Positions 34,512-42,095 of a stretch of 44,083 nucleotides of DNA are shown here, piece by piece (the stretch's first letter is position 1; every line of letters starts with the position of its first letter). The stretch is from an uncultured Porphyromonadaceae bacterium. GTDB taxonomy: Bacteria; Bacteroidota; Bacteroidia; Bacteroidales; Muribaculaceae. The position numbers and the translations under genes were made by a program. The notes beneath the pieces were generated by a model. That model was not told where the DNA came from and searched no databases. It saw only the letters and a list, made by a program, of their open reading frames with translations. The DNA lies in assembly GCA_947176755.1 (NCBI GenBank), contig CAMWRW010000010.1, positions 1 to 44,083 of the forward strand. Direction: 5' to 3'.

Positions 34512-35669
34512 TCAACATAGCCGGTAACGTGATCCGGGAAGGCGGCTGACGAGGCCGGCAAATTCAAGTTCGGTTAATGCTGCCATGATTTCGTATGCTT
34601 TCAGAGAAGAGATAGCCGCCAATTTGTCAACCGTAAACTCTTCAGTGTTCTGTTTCTGCATGATGTCATACAGGACCTTCTCCGCCCCTGCAAGTTGAGG
34701 GAACAATGTGTGTTCCGGAAGCCGAAACTTTTGTTTTTTTATCGCCGACACCCATCCCAGTCGGTCAATCAGAGCCTTCACCCCGGTATATATACTTGCT
34801 TTCTCCGATGCAATCAGATGATTGCATCCTTCCGAACAGAGGTCGGTGTAGCGTCCTGGCAGGGCGAAGACTTCCCGGGAATATGAAAACGCAGTGTTGG
34901 CGGTGCTCATTGCCCCTCCCTTGATTTCTGATTCCACGACAAGCGTGGCGGGGCATAAGCCTGCAACTATACGATTGCGATGCAGGAAGTTATTGCGAAA
35001 AATGCGTGTCCCGGAGGGATATTCGGTGATTATCAGACCTCCACTGCGCACGATGCGTGCCGCCAGATCGCGGTTGGCTGCCGGATAGATTGTGTCGAGT
35101 CCGTGGGCCACCACGGCCCAAGTCTTTAACCCGCAAGCAAGCGCCGCGTCATGGCCTCCTGTGTCTATGCCGTGTGCCAGTCCGCTGACGATTCTTGCAT
35201 CAGGAATCTGTTCGGAAAGACCCTCCACAAATTGATTGCAAAATTGAAGACCATATTGCGTACATTTCCTTGTTCCGACAATGGCGAGGTTTCGAATCAC
35301 GCTCAGATCGTCCTCTCCGAGCACGAACAATCCGACCGGGGCATCCGGAATCTCGCGAAGCAATGGCGGATATTCCGAACTCAAAAGACTCAGGAATCTG
35401 ACGTCATGCCGCTCCATGAATCTTATCTCTTGGTCAGCCTTTTCAAGAGCGCCTATGCGGTCCGCCCGGGATATATGTCTATCAAAAACATCAAGAGGGT
35501 GGGGTAGGGGGCCGCGTTCCGGATCAAGAAGTTCTTCGGCGGAAACTCCATATTCTTCGAGAGTCCATACGCTTTCTGCCGTGATGCGGTCAAGAAACAT
35601 CAAGGCCAACCGACTTCGGTATTCTCCCTCCGTCGTTGTTTTATCCCCTGGCCTACACTCTCTTTTCAT
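34512..35669 (-). CDS. dprA: DNA-processing protein DprA
   Basis: DprA binds incoming single-stranded DNA and loads RecA during transformation, and may also assist other recombination. The 385-residue protein has an N-terminal helical segment, then the Rossmann-like core with YPPLLREIPDAPVGLFVLG, LAIVGTRKCTQYG, the loop SGLAHGIDTGGHDAAL, GGLIITEYPSGT, FLHRNRIVAGL and ESEIKGGAMSTANTAF, then a C-terminal winged-helix (FTVDKLAAISSLKAYEIMAALTELEFAGLVSRLPGSRYRL). It is complete. It starts 9 bp after the thioesterase. Confidence 0.95.
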   Translation of the reverse strand: MKRECRPGDKTTTEGEYRSRLALMFLDRITAESVWTLEEYGVSAEELLDPERGPLPHPLDVFDRHISRADRIGALEKADQEIRFMERHDVRFLSLLSSEYPPLLREIPDAPVGLFVLGEDDLSVIRNLAIVGTRKCTQYGLQFCNQFVEGLSEQIPDARIVSGLAHGIDTGGHDAALACGLKTWAVVAHGLDTIYPAANRDLAARIVRSGGLIITEYPSGTRIFRNNFLHRNRIVAGLCPATLVVESEIKGGAMSTANTAFSYSREVFALPGRYTDLCSEGCNHLIASEKASIYTGVKALIDRLGWVSAIKKQKFRLPEHTLFPQLAGAEKVLYDIMQKQNTEEFTVDKLAAISSLKAYEIMAALTELEFAGLVSRLPGSRYRLC

Positions 35670-35678
35670 CCTCCCGTT

Positions 35679-36104
35679 TTATTTGCTGATATATCTTGAG
35701 AATACTGCTGCAAGTTCGTCACCACGCGACAATCGGCCATTCTTCAACACAACAACTGTCACGATTCCCTCAGCGCAAATCTCCCCGGTTGATTTGATGA
35801 TATCCTGATGAAAGATAAAGCGAGGCCCTTTGCGTTCGAGCCGAATACAGCTGATAAATGAATCACCACCTCGAAGCGAAGTCTTATATTCCACTTCAAT
35901 CTTGCGCACGACGGCATCTATTCCCTGATTATGCATTTCTATGAACGACAGTCCTGCGTCCGAACAGAATTTATGCCGGGTATGTTCCATGTAGTGGAGG
36001 TAATTTGCGTTATTGACTATCTGCTCGCAATCAAGCTCATAATCGCGAACCTCCATATCCATTATGAAGCAATATTTTCGCTTGGTGTCTTTTAATATTC
36101 TCAT
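35679..36104 (-). CDS. YbgC/4-hydroxybenzoyl-CoA-type thioesterase
   Basis: This is a hotdog-fold acyl-CoA thioesterase of 141 residues. The family block is VRDYELDCEQIVNNANYLHYMEHTRHKF (about residues 18-45), with the catalytic Asp before a Gln where most relatives have Gly (DxQG-IV). ATG 36104 gives MRILKDTKRKYCFIMDMEVRDYE; because family members usually carry a short strand before VRDYE, I prefer this over the internal ATG 36062. The first 15 codons are copied in front of the duplicated membrane-protein gene upstream. The acyl-CoA substrate is unknown. Confidence 0.88.
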   Translation of the reverse strand: MRILKDTKRKYCFIMDMEVRDYELDCEQIVNNANYLHYMEHTRHKFCSDAGLSFIEMHNQGIDAVVRKIEVEYKTSLRGGDSFISCIRLERKGPRFIFHQDIIKSTGEICAEGIVTVVVLKNGRLSRGDELAAVFSRYISK

Positions 36105-37338
36105 TTATGAATCTTTTCTATGGGAGTTCCTTTATCTATTTTGACATTTTCTCAGCATTGCGACCGTCCGGTTATATTCCTCGTCGGTGGGGAACGCTGC
36201 CTCCGGAATCCATATAAATCCACGCAGGGGATCTCTTAGAGTCACAATCATTTCCTCCGGAAACAACTCAAGGCTTTTTAACTCTCGCAGCTCGAACGTT
36301 CGTCGCCCGACTACCCGCCATGTTATTAGATCCGTTTCAGATTCCGGAGAAGCTGTCTCGGTCTCTGCTCCTTCCTCATCATTTTTGACAAGGGTTATTA
36401 TTGTGATGCCGTTTTCCGTGCAGTCTATGGTGTGGTAGAGGGAATTGAACATGCATTCCGGTCTGAGTGCATCCGAATAAAAGGTGAATGCAAGAATAGC
36501 GGGAGAAAGAACAAGAAGGAGAAAGAACCCTGCAAGAAGCCAACGGAGATCGACTGTCAGTCCCGTTATCAGAGAAGCTAAAAATATGAGGCCTATCAGA
36601 ATCAGCAGTCTTTTATGCCTTCGGAAGATAAGAATTCGGGCCATCCTGAAAGCCGACATTCTAACCCCGGGTCTCCCTTCGACCCATATTACTTCCTCCA
36701 TTATGAAGCAATATTTTCGCTTGGTGTCTTTTAATATTCTCATTTATGAATCTTTTCTATGGGAGTTCCTTTATCTATTTTGACATTTTCTCAGCATTGC
36801 GACCGTCCGGTTATATTCCTCGTCGGTGGGGAACGCTGCCTCCGGAATCCATATAAATCCACGCAGGGGATCTCTTAGAGTCACAATCATTTCCTCCGGA
36901 AACAACTCAAGGCTTTTTAACTCTCGCAGCTCGAACGTTCGTCGCCCGACTACCCGCCATGTTATTAGATCCGTTTCAGATTCCGGAGAAGCTGTCTCGG
37001 TCTCTGCTCCTTCCTCATCATTTTTGACAAGGGTTATTATTGTGATGCCGTTTTCCGTGCAGTCTATGGTGTGGTAGAGGGAATTGAACATGCATTCCGG
37101 TCTGAGTGCATCCGAATAAAAGGTGAATGCAAGAATAGCGGGAGAAAGAACAAGAAGGAGAAAGAACCCTGCAAGAAGCCAACGGAGATCGACTGTCAGT
37201 CCCGTTATCAGAGAAGCTAAAAATATGAGGCCTATCAGAATCAGCAGTCTTTTATGCCTTCGGAAGATAAGAATTCGGGCCATCCTGAAAGCCGACATTC
37301 TAACCCCGGGTCTCCCTTCGACCCATATTACTTCCTCC
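36058..37338. repeat. Perfect 639-bp tandem duplication
   Basis: Two head-to-tail copies, 36058-36696 and 36697-37335, appear identical base for base by eye. The unit is bounded by TCC, present at 36058-36060, 36697-36699 and 37336-37338, a 3-bp microhomology. Each unit contains almost the whole membrane-protein gene, the 27-bp spacer and the first 15 codons of the thioesterase gene. No insertion sequence or longer flanking repeat is seen. Confidence 0.95.
36132..36743 (-). CDS. Duplicated two-helix membrane protein, fused to the thioesterase N-terminus (copy B)
   Basis: This 203-residue copy is identical to copy A from EEVIWVEG to the end, but its first 15 residues (MRILKDTKRKYCFIM) come from the start of the thioesterase gene, joined in frame by the tandem duplication. 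If translation instead starts at the internal ATG 36701, the protein is M-EEVIWVEG and is almost the same as copy A. Two hydrophobic helices follow a basic segment, then a soluble C-terminal domain ending DEEYNRTVAMLRKCQNR. It resembles YcxB-type proteins (two helices plus a small beta domain), but weakly. It lies 27 bp upstream of the thioesterase. Confidence 0.75.
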   Translation of the reverse strand: MRILKDTKRKYCFIMEEVIWVEGRPGVRMSAFRMARILIFRRHKRLLILIGLIFLASLITGLTVDLRWLLAGFFLLLVLSPAILAFTFYSDALRPECMFNSLYHTIDCTENGITIITLVKNDEEGAETETASPESETDLITWRVVGRRTFELRELKSLELFPEEMIVTLRDPLRGFIWIPEAAFPTDEEYNRTVAMLRKCQNR

Positions 37339-37346
37339 TCTTTCAC
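36771..37346 (-). CDS. Two-helix membrane protein with YcxB-like C-terminal domain (copy A, original)
   Basis: This 191-residue protein starts at GTG 37346 (MKEEEVIWVEGRPGVRMS), 16 bp after the C45 hydrolase gene. It has a basic stretch (about 22-33), two membrane helices (about 34-50 and 55-77), and a soluble domain of about 110 residues containing an acidic insertion (NDEEGAETETASPESETD) and the pattern RRTFELRELKSLELFPEEMIVTL. The fold suggestion of a YcxB- or PH-like domain is low confidence and the function is unknown. It is the parental gene of the tandem duplication, because its N-terminus is not shared with the thioesterase. Confidence 0.75.
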   Translation of the reverse strand: MKEEEVIWVEGRPGVRMSAFRMARILIFRRHKRLLILIGLIFLASLITGLTVDLRWLLAGFFLLLVLSPAILAFTFYSDALRPECMFNSLYHTIDCTENGITIITLVKNDEEGAETETASPESETDLITWRVVGRRTFELRELKSLELFPEEMIVTLRDPLRGFIWIPEAAFPTDEEYNRTVAMLRKCQNR

Positions 37347-37362
37347 GCGGCACTATCTTATT

Positions 37363-38526
37363 TCATTCTCCGGCGTTTTCCTCCGAATCCGATTTGCGGG
37401 CCTTGTTCTCCTTGTAATATTCAGCGTTCCGCAGGATCATTTGCTGGGCAAGCCCCGTGCCGAGTCGATTGTAAAGCAGGATCATATTGATATGCGGTTC
37501 TTTATCTTTGCCGGTGATGGTAAAGACGCTGTCCCGCTTCAATTTTGCTATGTCGCCAATCACGGAATGGCCGTCCGGAAGCGTGCCGCGCAGTCCGGGC
37601 AATACCCCGTCCTCTGAACATCTTACAGCATGAATCTCCGCTACAGGAGGATACCCAAGACCTGTCCACATCACATATTCATCATTCACGAATTCCGGCG
37701 TGGCGGTTTGTGACGCCTCGATCGGCCGACATCCCTCGATCGCAATGGTGGCGGTTGATTTGTAGCGGGGAATGAAATCTTTGTCAATAAGATCGACAGA
37801 TTCCGACATCGTATAATCATGATGAAGGTCCGAACGGTAGAACGTCCGGCTGATGGTCTCTGTCAGAACTTCCGGAGTGACGCTTTTTTCATCGATATAT
37901 GGCCGGAGCAGTGTCTCTGCGTTACATTCCCTGACCTGGCCATAACCTTCATTTTTTCTTCCGGAATGGCTGTAGTTCGTGCGGATGAGCACATCATCTT
38001 CCTCGTCCGAAAGATTGAAGCGTTTGTAGGAATGGTTGTTGGTTTCAAAAAAAGCCCCGTTCCCGTAGGCATCGATCACTCCGAAGTTCGCTTCGACTCC
38101 CATCGGTCGGGGATATGAGTCGAGCAGTCTTGCGAAGTCATCGACCGTGCGACAGGTTTTCAGCGCACGAGTCATCAGCACCCCCTCCTTATCCATTTTG
38201 GCTTGGGCGACTTTGTCATCCTTAATGTTATAGGAGGCCGTGTTCATCACGGCAAATCCAGCTTCGTTCATTCCCATCCACGCCTCTTTCAGAGTTTTAT
38301 CTGAGGCATTGAACAGGGCGACATATCCCAGTTCATTGTCGGATTGAGGGGCGACATATTCGACTTTGTTATCGGTTGTGCTCGTGTCGCGGTGTTTCCA
38401 GAGAATCGGACGTCCGGAGGGATTGGCCGATGCTCCTATGATTGCAGCCGTACAGGCAACGGCCGCCGGGGAAGCAAATGCCCCGGCAGCCGTCAGTAAT
38501 AAAGAGGTTATAAGTTTTCTTTTCAT
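37363..38526 (-). CDS. Exported C45-family Ntn hydrolase (acyltransferase/amidohydrolase-like)
   Basis: The 387-residue protein has a signal peptide (about residues 1-24, MKRKLITSLLLTAAGAFAS...) and then CTAAIIGASANPSGRPILWKHRDT, the start of the mature C45/acyl-CoA:6-aminopenicillanate acyltransferase fold. Cys25 is the expected N-terminal nucleophile, so signal cleavage itself could activate the enzyme. Further family blocks are EAWMGMNEAGFAVMNTASYN, the segment PRPMGVEANFGVIDAYGNGAFFETNNHSY and the block DFIPRYKSTATIAIEG. The likely reaction is hydrolysis of a linear amide; the substrate is unknown. The ATG overlaps the DUF1015 stop (TGATG), so the two are translationally coupled. Confidence 0.88.
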   Translation of the reverse strand: MKRKLITSLLLTAAGAFASPAAVACTAAIIGASANPSGRPILWKHRDTSTTDNKVEYVAPQSDNELGYVALFNASDKTLKEAWMGMNEAGFAVMNTASYNIKDDKVAQAKMDKEGVLMTRALKTCRTVDDFARLLDSYPRPMGVEANFGVIDAYGNGAFFETNNHSYKRFNLSDEEDDVLIRTNYSHSGRKNEGYGQVRECNAETLLRPYIDEKSVTPEVLTETISRTFYRSDLHHDYTMSESVDLIDKDFIPRYKSTATIAIEGCRPIEASQTATPEFVNDEYVMWTGLGYPPVAEIHAVRCSEDGVLPGLRGTLPDGHSVIGDIAKLKRDSVFTITGKDKEPHINMILLYNRLGTGLAQQMILRNAEYYKENKARKSDSEENAGE

Positions 38527-39770
38527 CAGTCGAGTTTGTGGATCACGAGGCCCGAACGGAGTTTCGGTTCGAACCAGGTCGTTTTGGGAGGCATGATATT
38601 GCCGCTGTCAGCAATATCGATAAGCTGTCCCATCGTGACAGGATAAAGTGCAAGTGCCATTGCCATTTCCCCGCTGTCAACTCGATCCTGAAGCTCCTTC
38701 AATCCGCGGATGCCGCCAACGAAGTCAATCCGTTTGTCCGAACGGAGGTCCGTGATGCCGAGAATGTCTCGCAGGATGAGGTCGCTCGATACGGTCACGT
38801 CAAGCACTCCGATCGGGTCTGCATCATTATATGTGCCCGGCTTGGCAGTCAGCGAGTACCATTTGCCATCAACATAAAGGGCGAAGTTATGCAGACCGGC
38901 AGGCTTATAGATTTCCGTGCCTTTCTCCTCCACTGTGAAATTCTCGCGAAGTTTGTCGAGGAATTCCGCGGGCGTAAGTCCGTTCAGATCGCGGACAACA
39001 CGGTTATAATCGATAATCTTCAAATGGCTGGCCGGGAAGGCAACGGCCATGAAATAGTTGTATTCCTCGTCTCCCTTATGATCAGGGTTGTTCTGAGCTT
39101 TTTCATTGCCGACAAGGGCTGCCGCTGCCGAACGGTGGTGTCCGTCGGCGATATAGAGCGCCGGGATTTTCTCGAATTCGGTCGTAACGGTCTCAATCTG
39201 TTTCGGATCGTCAATAACCCAGAGTGTGTGACCGAAGCCGTCGGGTGCGGTGAAGTCATATTCAGGTTCGCCTGCCGTCACTTCGCGAATAAGCTGCTCA
39301 AGCGCCTCGTTATCGGGAAATGCAAAGAACACGGGTTCGATGTTCGCATTGTTGCAGCGGACATGTTTCATGCGGTCTTCCTCCTTGTCGCGACGTGTCA
39401 GCTCATGTTTCTTGATGCGTCCCTCCATATAGTCGGGCACCCAGGCTGCAACCACAAAGCCATATTGCGTGCGGCCGTCCATGGTCTGGGCGTAGATATA
39501 ATAGTTCTCCTTCTCATCCTGACGAAGCCAGCCCTTTTCCTGGAACATACGGAAGTTTTCAACAGCCTTGTCATAGACGGCGGGGTGATGCTCGTCAAAT
39601 CCGGGCTCGAAATCTATCTCCGGCTTTATGATGTGGTAAAGGCTCTTTTCGTTGCCTTCTGCCTCGCGGCGGGCCTCTTCGCTGTTGAGCACATCATAAG
39701 GACGCGATGCAACTTCCTCTACAAGATGACGGGGAGGACGCACCCCCCTGAAAGGTTTTACTTTTGCCAT
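38526..39770 (-). CDS. DUF1015 family protein
   Basis: This 414-residue soluble protein is recognisable as DUF1015 (PF06245) from VKPFRGVRPP near the N-terminus, RPYDVLNSEEARREAEGNEKSLYHIIKPEID, ALYIADGHHRSAAA (the most conserved block) and FVGGIRGLKELQDRVDSGEMAMALALYPVTM. The biochemical role is unknown; in other Bacteroidales it often sits with serine-biosynthesis genes, which are absent here. It is the first gene of the long minus-strand run, with its own promoter. A long plus-strand frame across it (38538-39977) is an antisense shadow. Confidence 0.92.
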   Translation of the reverse strand: MAKVKPFRGVRPPRHLVEEVASRPYDVLNSEEARREAEGNEKSLYHIIKPEIDFEPGFDEHHPAVYDKAVENFRMFQEKGWLRQDEKENYYIYAQTMDGRTQYGFVVAAWVPDYMEGRIKKHELTRRDKEEDRMKHVRCNNANIEPVFFAFPDNEALEQLIREVTAGEPEYDFTAPDGFGHTLWVIDDPKQIETVTTEFEKIPALYIADGHHRSAAAALVGNEKAQNNPDHKGDEEYNYFMAVAFPASHLKIIDYNRVVRDLNGLTPAEFLDKLRENFTVEEKGTEIYKPAGLHNFALYVDGKWYSLTAKPGTYNDADPIGVLDVTVSSDLILRDILGITDLRSDKRIDFVGGIRGLKELQDRVDSGEMAMALALYPVTMGQLIDIADSGNIMPPKTTWFEPKLRSGLVIHKLD

Positions 39771-39843
39771 TTTTTAATTCGTTTTTATGGTAGTTTTAAG
39801 GTTCGTTCGGTTCCGGAAGGCTCGCGGGCCATCCTTTTGAATG

Positions 39844-39875
39844 CAAATATAAGGTGCTCATCCGAAATTTCCAAA
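39844..39875 (-). promoter_or_regulatory. Promoter of the DUF1015-udp operon
   Basis: On the minus strand TTTG (39875-39872), a 20-bp spacer and TATATTTG (39851-39844). The leader to ATG 39770 is about 70 nt. It lies in the divergent intergenic region shared with the AraC-family gene. Confidence 0.72.
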
Positions 39876-39921
39876 TACTTTCGGGTTATATGCAATATCT
39901 TTCCTATTTTCAGAGTTATAG

Positions 39922-40854
39922 ATGTATCGTCGCGTCTTTTTATCCATATCGCTATTTTCCCGCGCCGACCGCATTGAGATGTTTACAGGATTCCATTACA
40001 ATATCGACCTGCCTGAGGATCTTGATTCGATTATCGAACAGGATTTCTGGATGCTTGAAGGGATTGGTCCTCAGGTGCTCAATAGTATGAGCGAGCCCCT
40101 GAAGTTTGCTTCCACTACGTGGATTGTGATGTACAGCGGTCACTGTAAGGCTGATATCAACCTTATTTCTTACGAATTCGAAGGCCCTACGCTTATCACT
40201 ATCCAGAGCAACCAAATCATGCAGCCCAAGTCGCTGAGCCCCGATTTCAAGGCTTCATTCGTGGTGATGTCAAAGCGTTTCTGGGATAATCTCTTCATAT
40301 TCTTCAATAACACTCCTCTCAGCAATCTTTTGTCGATACATCCCGTAGTTCCCATTCCGGAAAAGACGATGGAGGAAATGCCCGGTTTTTTCAAGGCTTT
40401 GTCGGAAATTCTCGCGGATTCGGAAAATCCCTACGGGACGCAGGCCCTCCTCTATACTGTAGTGGGCTTCGCTTACAAAAGCCTTTATAAATGTTTCGAA
40501 CCCTATAAGGAGGGCGCTATCTCCAAACCCGGCAGTGTTGCCGACCGCTTTCTGACCCTTGTCCAAAAGTATTTCCGCACAGAACGTTTCCTGGAATTTT
40601 ATGCCGAGAAGCTCGATATTTCCTCCAAACACCTCTCACGAAGCGTTAAATTGCAGACCGGGTATTCGGCAACAGAATGGATCGAACGGTTTGTCATTCT
40701 CGAGGCTAAGGTGCTCCTCAAATCCTCTAATCTCAATATTCAGCAGATTGCGAGCGAATTGAAATTCCCGTCCCAGTCTTTCTTTGGCAAATATTTTAAG
40801 AAATGCACCGGAATGACTCCCAGAGAATTTAGAAACGCGTCGGGAAAATCCTGA
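39922..40854 (+). CDS. AraC-family transcriptional regulator
   Basis: The 310-residue protein has a C-terminal AraC DNA-binding domain: the first helix-turn-helix lies around LEFYAEKLDISSKHLSRSVKLQTGYSATEWI and the second is LNIQQIASELKFPSQSFFGKYFKKCTGMTPREFR. The N-terminal 190 residues form the ligand-sensing or oligomerisation part (FASTTWIVMYSGHC ... IQSNQIM), cupin-like at best. The start is uncertain: the first 19 residues look unlike coding sequence, and ATG 39979 (MFTGFHYNIDLPEDLD) is an attractive alternative. It is divergent from the DUF1015 operon, which it might control; that is only positional inference. Confidence 0.88.
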   Translation: MYRRVFLSISLFSRADRIEMFTGFHYNIDLPEDLDSIIEQDFWMLEGIGPQVLNSMSEPLKFASTTWIVMYSGHCKADINLISYEFEGPTLITIQSNQIMQPKSLSPDFKASFVVMSKRFWDNLFIFFNNTPLSNLLSIHPVVPIPEKTMEEMPGFFKALSEILADSENPYGTQALLYTVVGFAYKSLYKCFEPYKEGAISKPGSVADRFLTLVQKYFRTERFLEFYAEKLDISSKHLSRSVKLQTGYSATEWIERFVILEAKVLLKSSNLNIQQIASELKFPSQSFFGKYFKKCTGMTPREFRNASGKS

Positions 40855-40861
40855 CGCGTTT
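40833..40861. terminator. Terminator overlapping the 3' end of the AraC-family gene
   Basis: AAACGCGTC (40833-40841) pairs with GACGCGTTT (40853-40861), with a CTCTTCTCTT tail. The stop codon lies inside the hairpin. It can serve the convergent transporter gene too. Confidence 0.75.
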
Positions 40862-40923
40862 CTCTTCTCTTATATTGTTATGTTATATTGTTTATGTCGT
40901 GACTGATTCGATCTCGACGGCCA

Positions 40924-41862
40924 TCAGTGGGTGGCGCTGATTCGCGGGGTTCCCTTCATCTTGTCGGAGATGAGAAGGCCGCCGATAATGAGCGCACATC
41001 CGATATATCCGAGGAGATAAATTTTCTCGCCGAGGAAGAAATAGGCCGCGATCATCGTTACGAGGGGCTGAAGATAAAGATAATTGTTGGCCGCAACCGG
41101 ACCCAGATATTTCATAACTTCATTCCATACGAGATAAGCTGAAATCGAACAAATCAGCACGAGGAACAGGAAGTTAAGCAGATAATGCGGCTGTGCAAGG
41201 TCGAAGAGCAATCCTAAATGGAGAGGTTCGGATTGCAGGAATAGGAGAGGCAGGGCTGTAAGAACGCCGTAAAAAAAGAGTTTGCGTGTGATGAAGAATG
41301 AGGAGTAGAGGGGGATGATGCGCTTGATCGCAACCGAATATATAGCCCATGAAAAAGCTGCCACAAGAGCGAGAAGATCGCCTGCCGGACGTATCTCCAG
41401 ACTCTCTCCATGACTGAATATGATGCAGGCCGCCCCTGCGAAGGCTATCACTGATCCTAACCACACCGGGAACCTGACTTTCTGCCGGAACACGATCGCC
41501 ATCAAAAATGTCGTAAATATTGGTGATATCGAGGCGAGAAGCGACACATTTCCTGTTGTCGTTAATTTCAGCGCGATATTTTCAGTGATGAAATATAATG
41601 AGCCGGAGCAGATTCCGCACATGGCAAGTGTGAGTTCGTCTTTCCAGCTGTTGGCCATCATCTTTTTGAAGGTGAAGCACAAAAGCACTATGTAGGCCGC
41701 CGCAAAACGGTAGACAAACATTTCGACGGGAGAGAAGCCTCCGCTCTCCATTAAGATTTTAGTGCTTAAGAATGATGTGCCCCATGCCGTCACCGTTATC
41801 AAGGCTCCGAAGTGGGCGAGCAGTACTATGTAGTTGCTCTTGGAAGCGTTTCCGATATTCAT
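40924..41862 (-). CDS. DMT-superfamily transporter (EamA domains)
   Basis: The 312-residue inner-membrane protein has ten predicted helices in two EamA repeats. Repeat 1 runs from FGALITVTAWGTSFLSTKIL to about residue 150 and repeat 2 from LLALVAAFSWAIYSVAIKRI to GLLISD. Typical internal landmarks are PxxxVxxxRF-like SPVEMFVYRFAAAYIVL and LYLQPLVTMIAAYFFLGEKI. Such carriers export amino acids or other small metabolites; the substrate cannot be predicted. It is transcribed alone toward the AraC gene. Confidence 0.92.
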   Translation of the reverse strand: MNIGNASKSNYIVLLAHFGALITVTAWGTSFLSTKILMESGGFSPVEMFVYRFAAAYIVLLCFTFKKMMANSWKDELTLAMCGICSGSLYFITENIALKLTTTGNVSLLASISPIFTTFLMAIVFRQKVRFPVWLGSVIAFAGAACIIFSHGESLEIRPAGDLLALVAAFSWAIYSVAIKRIIPLYSSFFITRKLFFYGVLTALPLLFLQSEPLHLGLLFDLAQPHYLLNFLFLVLICSISAYLVWNEVMKYLGPVAANNYLYLQPLVTMIAAYFFLGEKIYLLGYIGCALIIGGLLISDKMKGTPRISATH

Positions 41863-41891
41863 GGTTGTGTTGTTCTCGATTCAAGGTATTG

Positions 41892-41922
41892 CAAAGATAG
41901 TGTAAATTTCCCATCCGACAAA
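41892..41922 (-). promoter_or_regulatory. Promoter of the EamA transporter gene
   Basis: On the minus strand TTTG (41922-41919), a 19-bp spacer and TATCTTTG (41899-41892). The leader is about 25 nt. Confidence 0.72.
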
Positions 41923-42003
41923 CGTCCGCGCTCATTTTTATCTTTTTATCCCCGACAATTCGTAAGCCGTGAATTTGTTAAGTGCTCGTGTTTGCTTTTT
42001 CGC

Positions 42004-42011
42004 TAATTTTG
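42004..42011 (+). promoter_or_regulatory. Probable -7 element of the class II RNR gene
   Basis: TAATTTTG, about 84 bp before ATG 42096. No TTTG lies at the usual distance. An alternative is the weaker GATATTTG (42015-42022) with TTTG at 41991-41994. The leader is too short for a cobalamin riboswitch. Confidence 0.45.
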
Positions 42012-42095
42012 TGCGATATTTGCACACGATTTCAGTTCCGGCGCTTTTTCGGTCCTTGAGTCCGATGCGAGAACCTTTAACCCATATCACCCGTT

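Noticed and set aside
36058..37338. Insertion-sequence origin of the duplicated segment
   Set aside because: There is no transposase, no terminal inverted repeats and no target-site duplication, only a 3-bp microhomology. A replication or recombination slip is simpler.
38538..39977. Open frame of 479 codons antisense to DUF1015
   Set aside because: The minus-strand DUF1015 protein has clear conserved blocks, and the plus frame has none and would overlap the AraC gene.
41870..42095. Possible cobalamin riboswitch upstream of the B12-dependent reductase
   Set aside because: The leader after the likely promoter is only about 80 nt, and no B12-box-like core is recognisable.
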